A stretch of 64,000 nucleotides of DNA from JAHECE01 sp963780675 (GTDB taxonomy: Bacteria; Actinomycetota; Actinomycetes; Actinomycetales; JAHECE01), in NCBI GenBank assembly GCA_963780675.1, contig CAWACR010000010.1:310001-374000 (forward strand), read 5' to 3'. Shown in pieces: positions 52,195-61,580 of the stretch. Made by a program: the position numbers and the translations under genes. The notes beneath the pieces were generated by a model, which did not search any database, was not told where the DNA came from, and saw nothing but the letters and a program-made list of their open reading frames with translations. The stretch's first letter is position 1. Each line of letters begins with the position of its first letter.

Positions 52195-52938
52195 TCAGGT
52201 GACGTCCGTTACCTCGTCGACGTCGTCGAGCATCGCCTGGAGCAGGGACTCCTGGAGCCACGTCAGCGCCGCGTACAGCGCCGACAGGGCGGCGCGCACC
52301 TCGGCGTCGAGGGAGCCGTCGTCCTCGCCGTGGTCCTCGCCGTCGGCGTCGCCGTCGGCGTCGTGCGAGCGCTCGACGACGGCGCCCGCCGCGGCCTCGT
52401 AGACGCGCTCGGCGTCGTCGTCGGTCTCGATCCCCAGGCGCGAGGCGATGACGAGGCGCACGTCGGTGAGCGCCGCGGCCCAGGACCCGGCGACGGCGCG
52501 AGGCACGGCCAGGGGGCCGCCCGGGCCACGCAGCGCCGCCCACACGAGGCGGAGGTTCGCGACCTTCGCGCGCCGCAGCCCGCCCTCGGTGAGGCGGCGG
52601 AACTCCTCGGCCACGGCGTCGTCGTCCCTGCTCGCCGCGGGGAGCAGCCGGGCGAGGGCGGGGTCGTCCGGCTCCTCGGCGTGCTCGGCGGGCCAGTCGA
52701 AGCCGGCCAAGGGATCGTTCGACCAGCCGTGCGAGGCCGGGCCCACGCCGTCGCCGTCCACGCCGTCGTCATCCGCGCCGTCGCCGTCCACGCCATCGCC
52801 GTCGCCATCGCCGTCCGCGCCGTCGAGGGGCGTGCCGAGGAGGTCGGCGGTGTCGGCGACGACGCGCCCGAGGATCGTGCGTTCCACCTCGTCGAGGGAG
52901 GCGACGTACCGCGTGCCGATCCGGACGAAGCCCCGCAC
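52195..52938 (-). CDS. DUF2017 family protein
   Basis: A 247-residue actinobacterial protein always found next to clpS. Conserved pieces are VRIGTRYVASLDEVERTIL, FRRLTEGGLRRAKVANLRLV and YAALTWLQESLLQAML. Two aspartate/glycine runs (ADGDGDGDGVDGDGADDDG and DADGDADGEDHGEDDG) expand the loops, coded by GTCGCC-type microsatellites. It may modify ClpS or Clp protease handling; that is inferred from synteny only. Its GTG shares one base with the clpS stop (TAGTG). Confidence 0.85.
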   Translation of the reverse strand: MRGFVRIGTRYVASLDEVERTILGRVVADTADLLGTPLDGADGDGDGDGVDGDGADDDGVDGDGVGPASHGWSNDPLAGFDWPAEHAEEPDDPALARLLPAASRDDDAVAEEFRRLTEGGLRRAKVANLRLVWAALRGPGGPLAVPRAVAGSWAAALTDVRLVIASRLGIETDDDAERVYEAAAGAVVERSHDADGDADGEDHGEDDGSLDAEVRAALSALYAALTWLQESLLQAMLDDVDEVTDVT

Positions 52939-53252
52939 TACCCCTCGCCCCCCGACCGGGTCAGGGTGGCCCACAGCCCGTAGGTGTGCATGGCGGCGAC
53001 GTCGGTCTCCATGCGCTCCCGTGGGCCGGTCGAGACCACGGCGCGGCCGTCGTGGTGCACCTGGAGCATGAGGTGCTCGGCCTTCTCGCGCGGATAGCCG
53101 AAGTAGGTCCGGAAGACGTAGGTGACGTAGCTCATGAGGTTGACCGGGTCGTTCCAGACGATCGTGACCCAGGGCTCGCCCAGGCGGGCCACGGCGTCGC
53201 GCTCGGTGGAGCGCTCGGTCTCGGTCGCACTGAGGGACGCAGTGACAGGCAC
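52938..53252 (-). CDS. clpS: ClpS adaptor
   Basis: A 104-residue adaptor that hands N-degron proteins to ClpC/ClpA. The core reads WVTIVWNDPVNLMSYVTYVF, YPREKAEHLMLQVHHDGRAV and METDVAAMHTYGLWATL; the NDPVN and HxDG-type blocks form the N-end binding pocket. GTG start at 53252. Divergent from pncB across 45 bases. Confidence 0.94.
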   Translation of the reverse strand: MPVTASLSATETERSTERDAVARLGEPWVTIVWNDPVNLMSYVTYVFRTYFGYPREKAEHLMLQVHHDGRAVVSTGPRERMETDVAAMHTYGLWATLTRSGGEG

Positions 53253-53297
53253 GGCGCCCACGATACGGCGCCACGGTCGCGGGCTAGGTTGGGGGTC

Positions 53298-54638
53298 ATG
53301 GCGCCGGCGTCCTCCACCGCCCTGTTGACCGACCGCTACGAGCTCACCATGCTCGAGGGCGCGCTGCGCTCGGGGGTGGCCGGGCGGCGGTGCGTGTTCG
53401 AGGTCTTCGCGCGGCGCCTGCCGGGCCGGCGCCGGTACGGCGTGGTCGCGGGGACGGCGCGCGTGCTCGAGGCGATCGAGGCGTTCCGGTTCGGCGCCGC
53501 CGAGCTCACGTGGCTCGAGGCGAACCGCGTGGTCGACGCCGTGACCCTGGCGTTCCTGGCGGACCACCGCTTCCGGGGGTCGGTGCTGGGCTACGCCGAG
53601 GGCGAGTGCTACGTCCCCGGCTCGCCGCTGCTGACCGTGCGGGGCACGTTCGCCGAGGCGGTGCTGCTCGAGACGGTCGTGCTGTCGATCCTCAACCACG
53701 ACTCCGCCGTCGCCACCGCGGCCTCGCGGATGACGGGGGCGGCCGCCGGGCGGCCGTGCTTCGAGATGGGCGCCCGCCGCACGCACGAGGTGGCGGCCGT
53801 GGCGGCGGCGCGGGCCGCCGTCGTCGGCGGGTTCTCCGCGACCTCCGACCTCGAGGCCGGGCGCACCCATGGCCTGCGCACCATGGGCACGGCGGCGCAC
53901 GCGTTCACGCTGGTGCACGACGACGAAGAGGCGGCCTTCGCGGCGCAGGTGGCCTCGCTGGGGCCTGGGACCACGCTGCTCGTGGACACCTACGACGTGA
54001 CGCGGGGCGTCGAGCGGGCGGTCGCGGCCGCGCGCGCCGCGGGCGGGGAGCTGGGCGCGGTGCGGCTCGACTCCGGCGACCTGGTGGCGCAGGCCGGCGA
54101 GGTGCGCGCGCAGCTCGACGCCCTGGGTGCGAGGTCGACGAGGATCGTCGTGACCTCCGACCTGGACGAGTTCGCGATCGCGGCGCTGGCGTCCACGCCG
54201 GCCGACTCGTTCGGCGTGGGGACGTCGCTGGTCAAGGGGTCGGGGCACCCGACGGCGGAACTCGTCTACAAGCTCGTCGCGCGGGAGAACGCGGCGGGCG
54301 TGGTGGAGCCCGTGGCGAAGACCTCCGTCGCGAAGCAGACCGTGGGCGGGCTCAAGTGGGCCGGGCGCGTGCTCGACGGCGACGGTCGCGCCGTCGAGGA
54401 GCTGCTGGTCGCGCTGGACGACGACGCCGCTGCCGCCGAGGTGCTCCGCGAGGCCGGGGCCCGGCCGCTGCAGGTGCCGCTCGTGGTCGAGGGCGACGTG
54501 CTCGCGGGGTGGACCGGGCCCGAGGCGCTCGCCGCCGCGGTGGAGCGGCACCGCCTCTCCCGGGACGAGCTCCCCGGGGAGGCGTGGCGACTCTCCCCCG
54601 GCGACCCGGCCATCCCGACGAGGGTCCTCGCCTGGTAG
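53298..54638 (+). CDS. pncB: Nicotinate phosphoribosyltransferase
   Basis: A 446-residue enzyme of NAD salvage, joining nicotinate to PRPP. Signature parts are LLTDRYELTMLEGAL, EVFARRLPGRRRYGVVAG, the histidine region ATSDLEAGRTHGLRTMGTAA, and VRLDSGDLVAQAGEVRAQLD with SFGVGTSLVKGSGHP. Length fits the family. The ATG at 53298 follows GGGGG. Confidence 0.93.
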   Translation: MAPASSTALLTDRYELTMLEGALRSGVAGRRCVFEVFARRLPGRRRYGVVAGTARVLEAIEAFRFGAAELTWLEANRVVDAVTLAFLADHRFRGSVLGYAEGECYVPGSPLLTVRGTFAEAVLLETVVLSILNHDSAVATAASRMTGAAAGRPCFEMGARRTHEVAAVAAARAAVVGGFSATSDLEAGRTHGLRTMGTAAHAFTLVHDDEEAAFAAQVASLGPGTTLLVDTYDVTRGVERAVAAARAAGGELGAVRLDSGDLVAQAGEVRAQLDALGARSTRIVVTSDLDEFAIAALASTPADSFGVGTSLVKGSGHPTAELVYKLVARENAAGVVEPVAKTSVAKQTVGGLKWAGRVLDGDGRAVEELLVALDDDAAAAEVLREAGARPLQVPLVVEGDVLAGWTGPEALAAAVERHRLSRDELPGEAWRLSPGDPAIPTRVLAW

Positions 54639-54691
54639 GCGCGCCGACCACGGTCCCTCCGCCGCCCCCCTTCCCGCTCAGGTCGGGCGGC

Positions 54692-56533
54692 TCACGAACG
54701 GCCGGCGAACCAGCCTCTCAGCAGGTCGATGCGGGCGCGGATCTGGTCGGCGTCCGCGCGGGCGACCTCGGGGCCACCGGCCCGGCGTCGCAGCTCGGTG
54801 TGAACCGCCCCGTGCGGCTGGCCGCTCCGCCGCGCCCAGGCCCCGACCAGGCTCGACAGCTCCTTGCGGAGCGCGGCGACGGTGCGGTGGTCCGACGCGG
54901 GGTGCGCGTGGCCCTGCGGCGATCCCGGGCCGCGTCCGTGCGCCGCCCGGCGGGCCGCCACGTGATCGGCCTGTCGCGCCCGCAGCAGGGTGGCCACCTG
55001 ATCGGCGTCCAGGAGGCCGGGCAGGCCCAGGAAGTCCTCTTCCTCCGGTGAGCCGACGGCTCCGCCCGTGCCGAACTCCCCGCCGTCGAACAGCACCTTG
55101 TCGAACGACGCCTGCGCCTCCAGCGCCTCGAAGCCGGGGAGCGTGAGCTCCTCGCTCCCCTTCTCGGCCCGGTTCGCCGCGGCGAGCAGGGCGTCCTCCG
55201 GCGACGCATCGAACCCCCGGTCCCCGCTGGGGACCTTGTCGAGCGCGTGGTCGCGCTCGACCTCGAGCTCGCCCGCGAGCGCCAGCAGCGACGGAACGCT
55301 CGGCAGGAAGACCGACGCCGTCTCCCCCCGCCGCCGCGCCCGCACGAACCGCCCGATGGCCTGCGCGAAGTACAGCGGCGTCGACGCCGACGTCGCGTAG
55401 ACCCCGACGGCGAGCCGCGGCACGTCCACGCCCTCGGACACCATCCGGACGGCCACCATCCAGCGGTCCTCCGACCGCGCGAAGGCGTCGATGCGGGCCG
55501 AGGCGCCGTCGTCGTCGGAGAGGACGACGGCGGGCGGCACCCCCGTGATCTCGCGCAGGTGGGCGGCATAGGCCCGGGCGGCGGTCTGGTCGGAGGCGAT
55601 GACGAGCCCCCCGGCGTCGGGCATCTGACGCCGTACCTCGGTGAGGCGCCGATCGGCAGCGGCGAGGACGGCCGGGATCCACTCGCCCGTCGGGTCGAGG
55701 GCCGTGCGCCACGCCTGGGCGATCATGTCCTGCGTGAGCGGCTCACCCAGGCGCGCGCTCACCTCGTCGCCGGCGCGCGTCCGCCACCGCATCTGGCCGG
55801 AGTAGGCCAGGAAGATCACCGGGCGGACGACGCCGTCTCGCAGGGCGTCCCCGTAGCCGTAGGTGTGGTCGGCTCGGGAGCGGCGGACGCCGTCGTCGTC
55901 GCGGGCATACGTGACGAACGGGATGGCCGCGGTGTCCGAGCGGAAGGGCGTGCCCGTGAGCGCGAGGCGGCGCGTGGCGGGTCCGAACGACTCGCGGATC
56001 GCATCGCCCCAGGTGAGGGCATCGCCGCCGTGGTGGACCTCGTCGAGGATCACCAGCGTGGGCGCCGCCTCGGTCCGCGCCCTGTGCAGGGCGGGGTTGG
56101 CGGCGACCTGCGCGTAGGTGACCGCGACGCCGTCGAACGCCTCGCCGTGCCGGCCCTGGGCGTTGCGGAAGGCCGGGTCGAGGCGGACGCCCACGCGGGC
56201 CGCGGCGTCGGCCCACTGGGCCTTGAGGTGCTCCGTCGGGGCGACCACGGTGACGCGACGGACCGTGCGCTCCGCGAGCAGGGCCGTGGCCACCTGGAGG
56301 GCGAACGTCGTCTTTCCGGCGCCCGGCGTGGCGACAGCGAGGAAGTCGCGCGGGCTGCGCCGTCGGTACTCCTCGAGCGCGGCCCGCTGCCACGCGCGCA
56401 GGCGCTCCGCCGTGCCCCAGGCCGCGCGCTCGGGGAACGCGGGGGGCAGGTGGGAGGCGGCGGTCCTCGACGGGGCCGCCGCGTGCTGCGGAAGGTGGTG
56501 GGAGTCGGGCCGGCGCTGGGGCTCGGCGCTCAC
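54692..56533 (-). CDS. DEAD/DEAH-box superfamily 2 helicase
   Basis: A 613-residue helicase. Walker A is ATPGAGKT (68-75), the DEVH box is at 164-167 (VILDEVHHGG), motif III is ALTGTPFRSD, and the second RecA domain has MVSEGVDVPRL and QAIGRFVRARR. The C-terminal 150 residues carry an alanine/arginine-rich segment. It resembles XPB/RadD-like SF2 proteins conserved with DUF3039 in actinobacteria, possibly acting in repair. The GTG overlaps the DUF3039 stop (GTGA). Confidence 0.9.
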   Translation of the reverse strand: MSAEPQRRPDSHHLPQHAAAPSRTAASHLPPAFPERAAWGTAERLRAWQRAALEEYRRRSPRDFLAVATPGAGKTTFALQVATALLAERTVRRVTVVAPTEHLKAQWADAAARVGVRLDPAFRNAQGRHGEAFDGVAVTYAQVAANPALHRARTEAAPTLVILDEVHHGGDALTWGDAIRESFGPATRRLALTGTPFRSDTAAIPFVTYARDDDGVRRSRADHTYGYGDALRDGVVRPVIFLAYSGQMRWRTRAGDEVSARLGEPLTQDMIAQAWRTALDPTGEWIPAVLAAADRRLTEVRRQMPDAGGLVIASDQTAARAYAAHLREITGVPPAVVLSDDDGASARIDAFARSEDRWMVAVRMVSEGVDVPRLAVGVYATSASTPLYFAQAIGRFVRARRRGETASVFLPSVPSLLALAGELEVERDHALDKVPSGDRGFDASPEDALLAAANRAEKGSEELTLPGFEALEAQASFDKVLFDGGEFGTGGAVGSPEEEDFLGLPGLLDADQVATLLRARQADHVAARRAAHGRGPGSPQGHAHPASDHRTVAALRKELSSLVGAWARRSGQPHGAVHTELRRRAGGPEVARADADQIRARIDLLRGWFAGRS

Positions 56534-56880
56534 CGGGCCCCGGAGTCGCCGGACGAACCCGAGCCGGCGCCGCCGGCGTCGCCACCGCCGTCGCCACCGC
56601 GCAGACCCTCGTAGATCGCCTTGCAGGCGGGGCACACGGGGAAGCGCTTGGGGTCGCGCGACGGCGTCCAGACCTTGCCGCACAGCGCCACGACGGGTTG
56701 CCCGCTCATCGCGGACGACATGATCTTGTCCTTGCGCACGTAGTGGGCGTAGCGCTCGTGATCGCCCGGTTCGAGGAGCTGCCGTGTCTCCTCGCGCTCG
56801 AGGACGCCGGTGCTGCCGGCGGGCTGCGCGGACGGACCGGCGGGGGCGTCGGGGGAGCCGGGGGGCTGCGAGGCTGCCAT
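56530..56880 (-). CDS. DUF3039 family protein
   Basis: A 116-residue actinobacterial protein. The family core is HERYAHYVRKDKIMSSAMSG, VVALCGKVWTPSRDP and RFPVCPACKAIYEGL; the C-x2-C with an upstream cysteine forms a zinc ribbon. Both tails are low-complexity (Pro/Ala/Ser and Gly/Asp/Ser). Translationally coupled to the helicase, so it may be its partner. Confidence 0.87.
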   Translation of the reverse strand: MAASQPPGSPDAPAGPSAQPAGSTGVLEREETRQLLEPGDHERYAHYVRKDKIMSSAMSGQPVVALCGKVWTPSRDPKRFPVCPACKAIYEGLRGGDGGGDAGGAGSGSSGDSGAR

Positions 56881-56981
56881 GGGGCGATCCTACGTCGGCC
56901 TCGGCGGGGCGCGCCCGGCACGTCCACAGGGGAGCCCGGCTCCCCCCCGCCCGCGCAGGTGATCCGCCCGGACACAGCGAC

Positions 56982-57017
56982 GGGGCGGGCCCGTCCGCTG
57001 GGGGTCGGGCCCGCCCC
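56982..57017 (-). terminator. Terminator after the HU gene
   Basis: GGGGCGGGCCCG (56982-56993) and CGGGCCCGCCCC (57006-57017) form a perfect 12-bp stem 22 bases beyond the HU stop codon. Confidence 0.75.
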
Positions 57018-57038
57018 GTGCGGGCAGACGGACGGACG

Positions 57039-57320
57039 TCAGCCGGTGACGGCCTTCTTCAGCACGGTCCCTGCGGTGAGCTTGACGCCGTAGCCGGCCG
57101 GGATCTGGATCTCCTCGCCGGTGCGGGGGTTGCGCCCCGTGCGGGCCGCGCGCTCGACACGCTCGACGCTGAGCAGACCCGTGATCTTCACGGCCTCCCC
57201 CTTGCCGACGGACTCGACGATGACGTCCTGCAGTGCCGACAGCGCGGCGTCGGCCTGGGCCTTGGTCAGCGAAGCCTTCTCGGCGACGGCGGCGACGAGC
57301 TCGGTGCGGTTCACAGACAC
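57039..57320 (-). CDS. hup: HU family DNA-binding protein
   Basis: A 93-residue nucleoid protein that bends DNA. It has NRTELVAAVAEKASLTKAQA, VKITGLLSVERVERAARTGR and the DNA-binding arm NPRTGEEIQIPAGYGVKLTA. AGGAGAGG seven bases before the GTG at 57320 fixes the start. It lacks the long lysine-rich C-terminal tail of mycobacterial HupB. Confidence 0.95.
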   Translation of the reverse strand: MSVNRTELVAAVAEKASLTKAQADAALSALQDVIVESVGKGEAVKITGLLSVERVERAARTGRNPRTGEEIQIPAGYGVKLTAGTVLKKAVTG

Positions 57321-57444
57321 GGACAAACCTCTCCTCTGTTGCGGCACGTTCCCAGGTGGCGAACGTCTGGGCCGACCCTACGGCCCAGCGGCGCAGGAAT
57401 GCGACCGTAGGGCGGCCCGCCGACCGGTGGATTCGCGGGCAGCG

Positions 57445-58980
57445 CTATCGAGCGGCGCCGCGGAGCGCCTCGTCGACAAACCGCCGAAAGATCATCTCGA
57501 ATTCGGCGCCCGGCGCCGGAATTCCCCGGACCTCGCCGAGGACGGGCCTCGTCTCCAGCACGGGGACCGGCTCCGGCGCGCCCCCGACGCGCTCGGCGGC
57601 GAGGAGTGCGGCGCCCACGGCCACCGGCTCGAGTGACCTCACGAGCCGGGTGGGCACAGGGGCCACGGCCGCCTTGATCGCCATCCACGCCCCGTTGGCC
57701 GCTCCGGCACCGCCGAGCACCGTCACCCCGTCCGGCGCCACCCCGGCCTGCCGGGCCTGCTCGGCGAGCATCCAGCGCGCGTGGAGGGACAGCCCCTCCA
57801 GGAGCGCCCGGGTCCACACCGAGGCGCCCTCGCGCGGCGGGACCGAGGCAGGTTCCGCGCCGTCTGCGGCCACGAGCCGCAGCCGCGCCCCGGGGTCGGG
57901 GTACGGGCACTGCCGGCCCGAAGGGTAAGGGAGGACGAGGCACCCCGTCGGCAGGACGGCGCGGCCGACGACGGCTGCGTCCACGGCAGCGTCGACGGCG
58001 GCCCACACCTGCGGGGCGAGGTCGCCCAGGCCCTCCGACCACCACCCCACGAGCGCACCGGCGCTCGGCGCGCCCGCCACGATGGCGGGGAACCGGCCGC
58101 TGACGGTGCGCACGAGACTCATCCCCGCGCCGGCGACGGCCCCGGGCTCCACCGGCGCCGCGGTGGGAAGCACGGTGAGCACGGCCTCGGCCGTGCCGAG
58201 CGAGTCGGCCACCGCCCCCGGCTCCCGCACCCCGGCCGCCCACGCCCCGATCGCGTGGTCGTGCCCGGCGACGACCACGGGCGTCCCGAGCGGCACCCCG
58301 GCCTCCGCGAAGGCGGCCGAGACGACGACGGCGCCCGGCGGCGCGTCGGGGAGCGCCACCTCGGGCAGCACGCCGGGACGCAGCCCGACGGCAGCGAGGA
58401 GCTCGGCGTCGAACCCGGCCGGGAGGGCGCCGTCGGGCCCGGGCAGGCGATAGGCGCCGGTGCGACCGGCGAGGGTGTGGTCGGTGAGGAGCCGGCCGGT
58501 CATGGCCAGCCCGACGAGGTCGGCGACGCCGGCCCAGCGGTCCATCCGGGCCAGCACGCCCCGATCGTCCTGCCCCAGCCACGCCCAGGTGGCGAGCGGC
58601 GTCTTCGCCGCCAGCCGGACCCCGGTCGCCGCGAAGACCGCCCCCGCCCCGAGGGTCGCGGCGAGCCCGCGCGCCTGGTCCTGCGCCCGGGCCCCGTCCC
58701 AGCGCAGGATCGCGGTGAGGGGCTCGCCGTCGCCGTCGAGCGGGACCCCGCTCTCCGCCATCGACGCGACACCGACGACGGCGGGCGGCTCGTCGGCGCG
58801 GCCGGTCACGTCGGTGACCAGCCTCAGGACGCTGCGGACCAGATCCCCGGCGTCGGCGGGCGTGGGCGCGGAGGCGAGGCCGACGACGTCGGCGTCCCGG
58901 AACACCCGGTCACCCGGGCGCACCCGGACGAGGACGGCCTTGGTGTTCGTGCTCCCGACGTCGATCCCCAGGGCCAGCAC
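57445..58980 (-). CDS. FGGY-family carbohydrate kinase
   Basis: A 511-residue sugar kinase. The N-terminal phosphate loop is LALGIDVGSTNTKAVLV; further blocks are GVASMAESGVPLDGDG, PVVVAGHDHAIGAWAAG (catalytic Asp region), DSLGTAEAVLTVLP and VTVLGGAGAANGAWMAIKAA. The sugar is unknown. GGAGAGG six bases before the GTG at 58980 supports this start over one 60 bases upstream that would overlap DUF1349. The DUF1349 gene lies just upstream, suggesting a small sugar-handling operon. Confidence 0.9.
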   Translation of the reverse strand: MLALGIDVGSTNTKAVLVRVRPGDRVFRDADVVGLASAPTPADAGDLVRSVLRLVTDVTGRADEPPAVVGVASMAESGVPLDGDGEPLTAILRWDGARAQDQARGLAATLGAGAVFAATGVRLAAKTPLATWAWLGQDDRGVLARMDRWAGVADLVGLAMTGRLLTDHTLAGRTGAYRLPGPDGALPAGFDAELLAAVGLRPGVLPEVALPDAPPGAVVVSAAFAEAGVPLGTPVVVAGHDHAIGAWAAGVREPGAVADSLGTAEAVLTVLPTAAPVEPGAVAGAGMSLVRTVSGRFPAIVAGAPSAGALVGWWSEGLGDLAPQVWAAVDAAVDAAVVGRAVLPTGCLVLPYPSGRQCPYPDPGARLRLVAADGAEPASVPPREGASVWTRALLEGLSLHARWMLAEQARQAGVAPDGVTVLGGAGAANGAWMAIKAAVAPVPTRLVRSLEPVAVGAALLAAERVGGAPEPVPVLETRPVLGEVRGIPAPGAEFEMIFRRFVDEALRGAAR

Positions 58981-58996
58981 CGCGGCCTCTCCGGTC

Positions 58997-59587
58997 CTAG
59001 CCGGCGGGCCAGTCCCAGCCCGGGCCGCCGGTCTCGACACGGCAGTCCGAGAAGTGGACGTCGAGCGAGGACCGCCGGGGCGAGGCGCACATGGGTCCGA
59101 GCCACGTCGGGACGGACGACGGGAAGTGCGCGAGGCGCATCAGGCGCCACGGTTCGTCGACGGCAGCGCACATGACCCGGAGGGTGTCGCCGGTGCGGGT
59201 CGCGCGCAGGCGCACCGGGTCGCCGGCCTCGAGGCCCGGCATCGGCAGGACCGACCAGTCCGAGACGTCGCGGGTGTTGACGGTGGAGGCGACCAGCGCG
59301 CCGTCGACCAGCTGGATGCCGGCCTTCAGCCACATCGCATGGTGGAGACGCACCATGAGGCCGGCCTGGTCGTGCTGCTCGGCGTAGTCGGCCTGCACCG
59401 TCACCTCGACGGCGATGTCGCCCTGCTCGCGGGCGAGGAAGGCGTGGCCGGAGTCGTGCGTGTACCCGTGCGCCGTGACCCGCCAGAAGTCGGAGGCATG
59501 CTCGGTGCGCACGTACAGGTCAGGGCCATCCCAGCGCCACTGACGCGGTTGGTTGACCCACGTCATGGCCCCCCACGAGATGCTCAC
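58997..59587 (-). CDS. DUF1349 domain protein
   Basis: A 196-residue protein with the jelly-roll DUF1349 fold, related to concanavalin-like lectins. Blocks are WVNQPRQWRWDGPDLYVRTE, ADYAEQHDQAGLMVRLHHAM, WLKAGIQLVDGALVASTVNT and PTWLGPMCASPRRSSLDVHF. Family members probably bind or act on carbohydrates; the FGGY kinase directly downstream fits that. No signal peptide, so cytoplasmic. Confidence 0.88.
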   Translation of the reverse strand: MSISWGAMTWVNQPRQWRWDGPDLYVRTEHASDFWRVTAHGYTHDSGHAFLAREQGDIAVEVTVQADYAEQHDQAGLMVRLHHAMWLKAGIQLVDGALVASTVNTRDVSDWSVLPMPGLEAGDPVRLRATRTGDTLRVMCAAVDEPWRLMRLAHFPSSVPTWLGPMCASPRRSSLDVHFSDCRVETGGPGWDWPAG

Positions 59588-59599
59588 CCGCCGACGCTA

Positions 59600-61417
59600 C
59601 TACGCGCCCTCGCGCGGCGGAGGTCCGCCGGGATGCGCTGCGATCTTCCCGAGTGTGTGGTCGCGCACAGCGGCGGCCTGGTCACGAAGAGAATCGACGT
59701 GCTCGCGCTGCGCCACGAGGGTCTCCCGCACGGAACGGCGCAGCACCTTGCCGAGCTGGGACCGGGGCAGCTCCTTGAGGATCTCGAGCTGGCGAGGGAC
59801 GGCGTAGCGCGAGAGCCGCTCCCTGCTCCACTCCCGCACGGCCTCGAGATCGATCATCGCCCCGGGGTGGGGCACGATGGCCGCGAGGACGTCCTCGCCG
59901 AGGTCGGCGGACGGCATGCCGACGACGGCGACGTCGGCCACCCCGGGCATCGCCCGGAGGGTCTCCTCGACCTGGGACGGGTAGACGTTGAAGCCGCCGG
60001 AGATGATGAGTTCCTTGATGCGGTCCACGACCGTGAGGAAGCCGTCGTCGTCCATCATCACGATGTCGCCGGTGCGCAGCCAGCCGCCCGGGAGGAGGAC
60101 GTGCCGGTTCTCCTCCTCGTCGCGGTAATAGCCGCCGAACACCTGAGGCCCGCGCAGGAGGAGCTCGCCACGCTCGCCGTGGGGCACCTCGACGTCCGGG
60201 TTCTCGGGGTCGACGACGCGGATGTCGGTCGAGGGGAACGGGATCCCGAGGGTGCCCGGCCGGCGCGCCGGGGACAAGGGGTTGCCGACCGCGACCGGCG
60301 AGGACTCCGTCATGCCGTAGCCCTCGACGACGTAGCCGCCCGTCGCGCGCTCCCAGCGGTCCGCGACCTCCCGCGAGAGCGACATGGCGCCGGCGATCGA
60401 GTACCGGATCGAGGTCAGGTCTCCGCCCGTTCGCGCCGCCTCGGCCTCGATCCGGTCGAACATCGGCGGCACGCCCGGGAAGAACGTGCAGGGTCGGCGC
60501 TTCATCGCGGCCATGACCGCCGGCGCCTCGAAGCGCGGCATGAGTACCGACGTCGCCGCCATCCGCACGGCGAACGTGAGGCACAGGGTCATCCCGAAGG
60601 CGTGGAAGAAGGGGAGGACGGCGTAGATCGTCTCCTCGCCCTCCCGGAGCCCGACCACCCAGGCGCGACCCTGCTCGCAGTTGGCCTGCAGGTTGCGGTG
60701 GGTGAGCGCGACGGCCTTCGGGACGCCGGTGGTTCCCCCGGTGTGCAGGAGCACGGCGAGGTCGCCGGCGTCGGGTTCGGGATGATCGGCGGGCAGGCGC
60801 GGCCTCCGGCGGACGATGCGGTCCCACGGGGCGACCCCGGCCGGCACGGGTCCGCGCATGGCGTCCCGCTGGGTGCGCGCCTTGGCAAGGGGAAGCCTCA
60901 GCAGCGCCCGCTTGGTCCACGGCAACCCGGCGGTGAGGTCGACGGCGAGGACCCGGAGCCCGGACGCCTCGGGGAGGAGCGGCAAGGACTTCTCCCACAC
61001 GACCGCGACCTTCGCCTCGTGCCGCGCGAACTGCGCCCGGATCTCCTCGGCCGAGGCGAGCGGGTTGTGCTCGGCGACGACGGCGCCCAGGCGGAGGACG
61101 GCATAGAAGGCGACGACGTGCTGGGGGCAGTTGGGCAGGATCACGGCGACGCGGTCGCCCGCCCGGACGCCGGCCTCGTGCAGCGCCTGGGCCGCCCGCT
61201 CGACCTGGTCGAGCAGCTCCGCGTAGGTGGTGGTGGCCCCGTAGAAGTCGAGGGCGACGCGATTGGGGTACCGGGCCGCGGTTCCGGTGAGGACCGTCCC
61301 GACCGGCCCCTCGGGGACCTCGATCTCGTGCGGCACCCCCGGGGCGTACTGCGCGAACCACGGCCGGTCGCCACTCGCGGCGCGCCGGTCACCGTCCTCG
61401 GGCGGCGTCGTCGCCAT
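59600..61417 (-). CDS. Long-chain acyl-CoA ligase (FadD-like)
   Basis: A 605-residue adenylate-forming enzyme activating fatty acids. The AMP-binding motif is LAVLLHTGGTTGVPKAVALT, then VEGYGMTESSPVAVG, LRTGDIVMMDDDGFLTVVDR and the lysine-bearing C-terminal hinge KELIISGGFNVYPSQVEETL. It ends with SQLGKVLRRSVRETL, holding the adenylation lysine. ATG at 61417; a longer in-frame extension reads as low-complexity. Confidence 0.9.
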   Translation of the reverse strand: MATTPPEDGDRRAASGDRPWFAQYAPGVPHEIEVPEGPVGTVLTGTAARYPNRVALDFYGATTTYAELLDQVERAAQALHEAGVRAGDRVAVILPNCPQHVVAFYAVLRLGAVVAEHNPLASAEEIRAQFARHEAKVAVVWEKSLPLLPEASGLRVLAVDLTAGLPWTKRALLRLPLAKARTQRDAMRGPVPAGVAPWDRIVRRRPRLPADHPEPDAGDLAVLLHTGGTTGVPKAVALTHRNLQANCEQGRAWVVGLREGEETIYAVLPFFHAFGMTLCLTFAVRMAATSVLMPRFEAPAVMAAMKRRPCTFFPGVPPMFDRIEAEAARTGGDLTSIRYSIAGAMSLSREVADRWERATGGYVVEGYGMTESSPVAVGNPLSPARRPGTLGIPFPSTDIRVVDPENPDVEVPHGERGELLLRGPQVFGGYYRDEEENRHVLLPGGWLRTGDIVMMDDDGFLTVVDRIKELIISGGFNVYPSQVEETLRAMPGVADVAVVGMPSADLGEDVLAAIVPHPGAMIDLEAVREWSRERLSRYAVPRQLEILKELPRSQLGKVLRRSVRETLVAQREHVDSLRDQAAAVRDHTLGKIAAHPGGPPPREGA

Positions 61418-61580
61418 GCTCGTCCCTCGTCTCGGCCGGCGGATGCGCACCGCCCAGGCCCGCGTCAAGCGTATCCCTACGGTGCCGTAGGTAGGCGCTC
61501 GTCCGGGGCGATCTCCGGCCTGCGATGGGCCGGGCGAGGCGTCCCGGGCGAGGCGGCCCGGGTCAGCGGGCCGACCCGCG

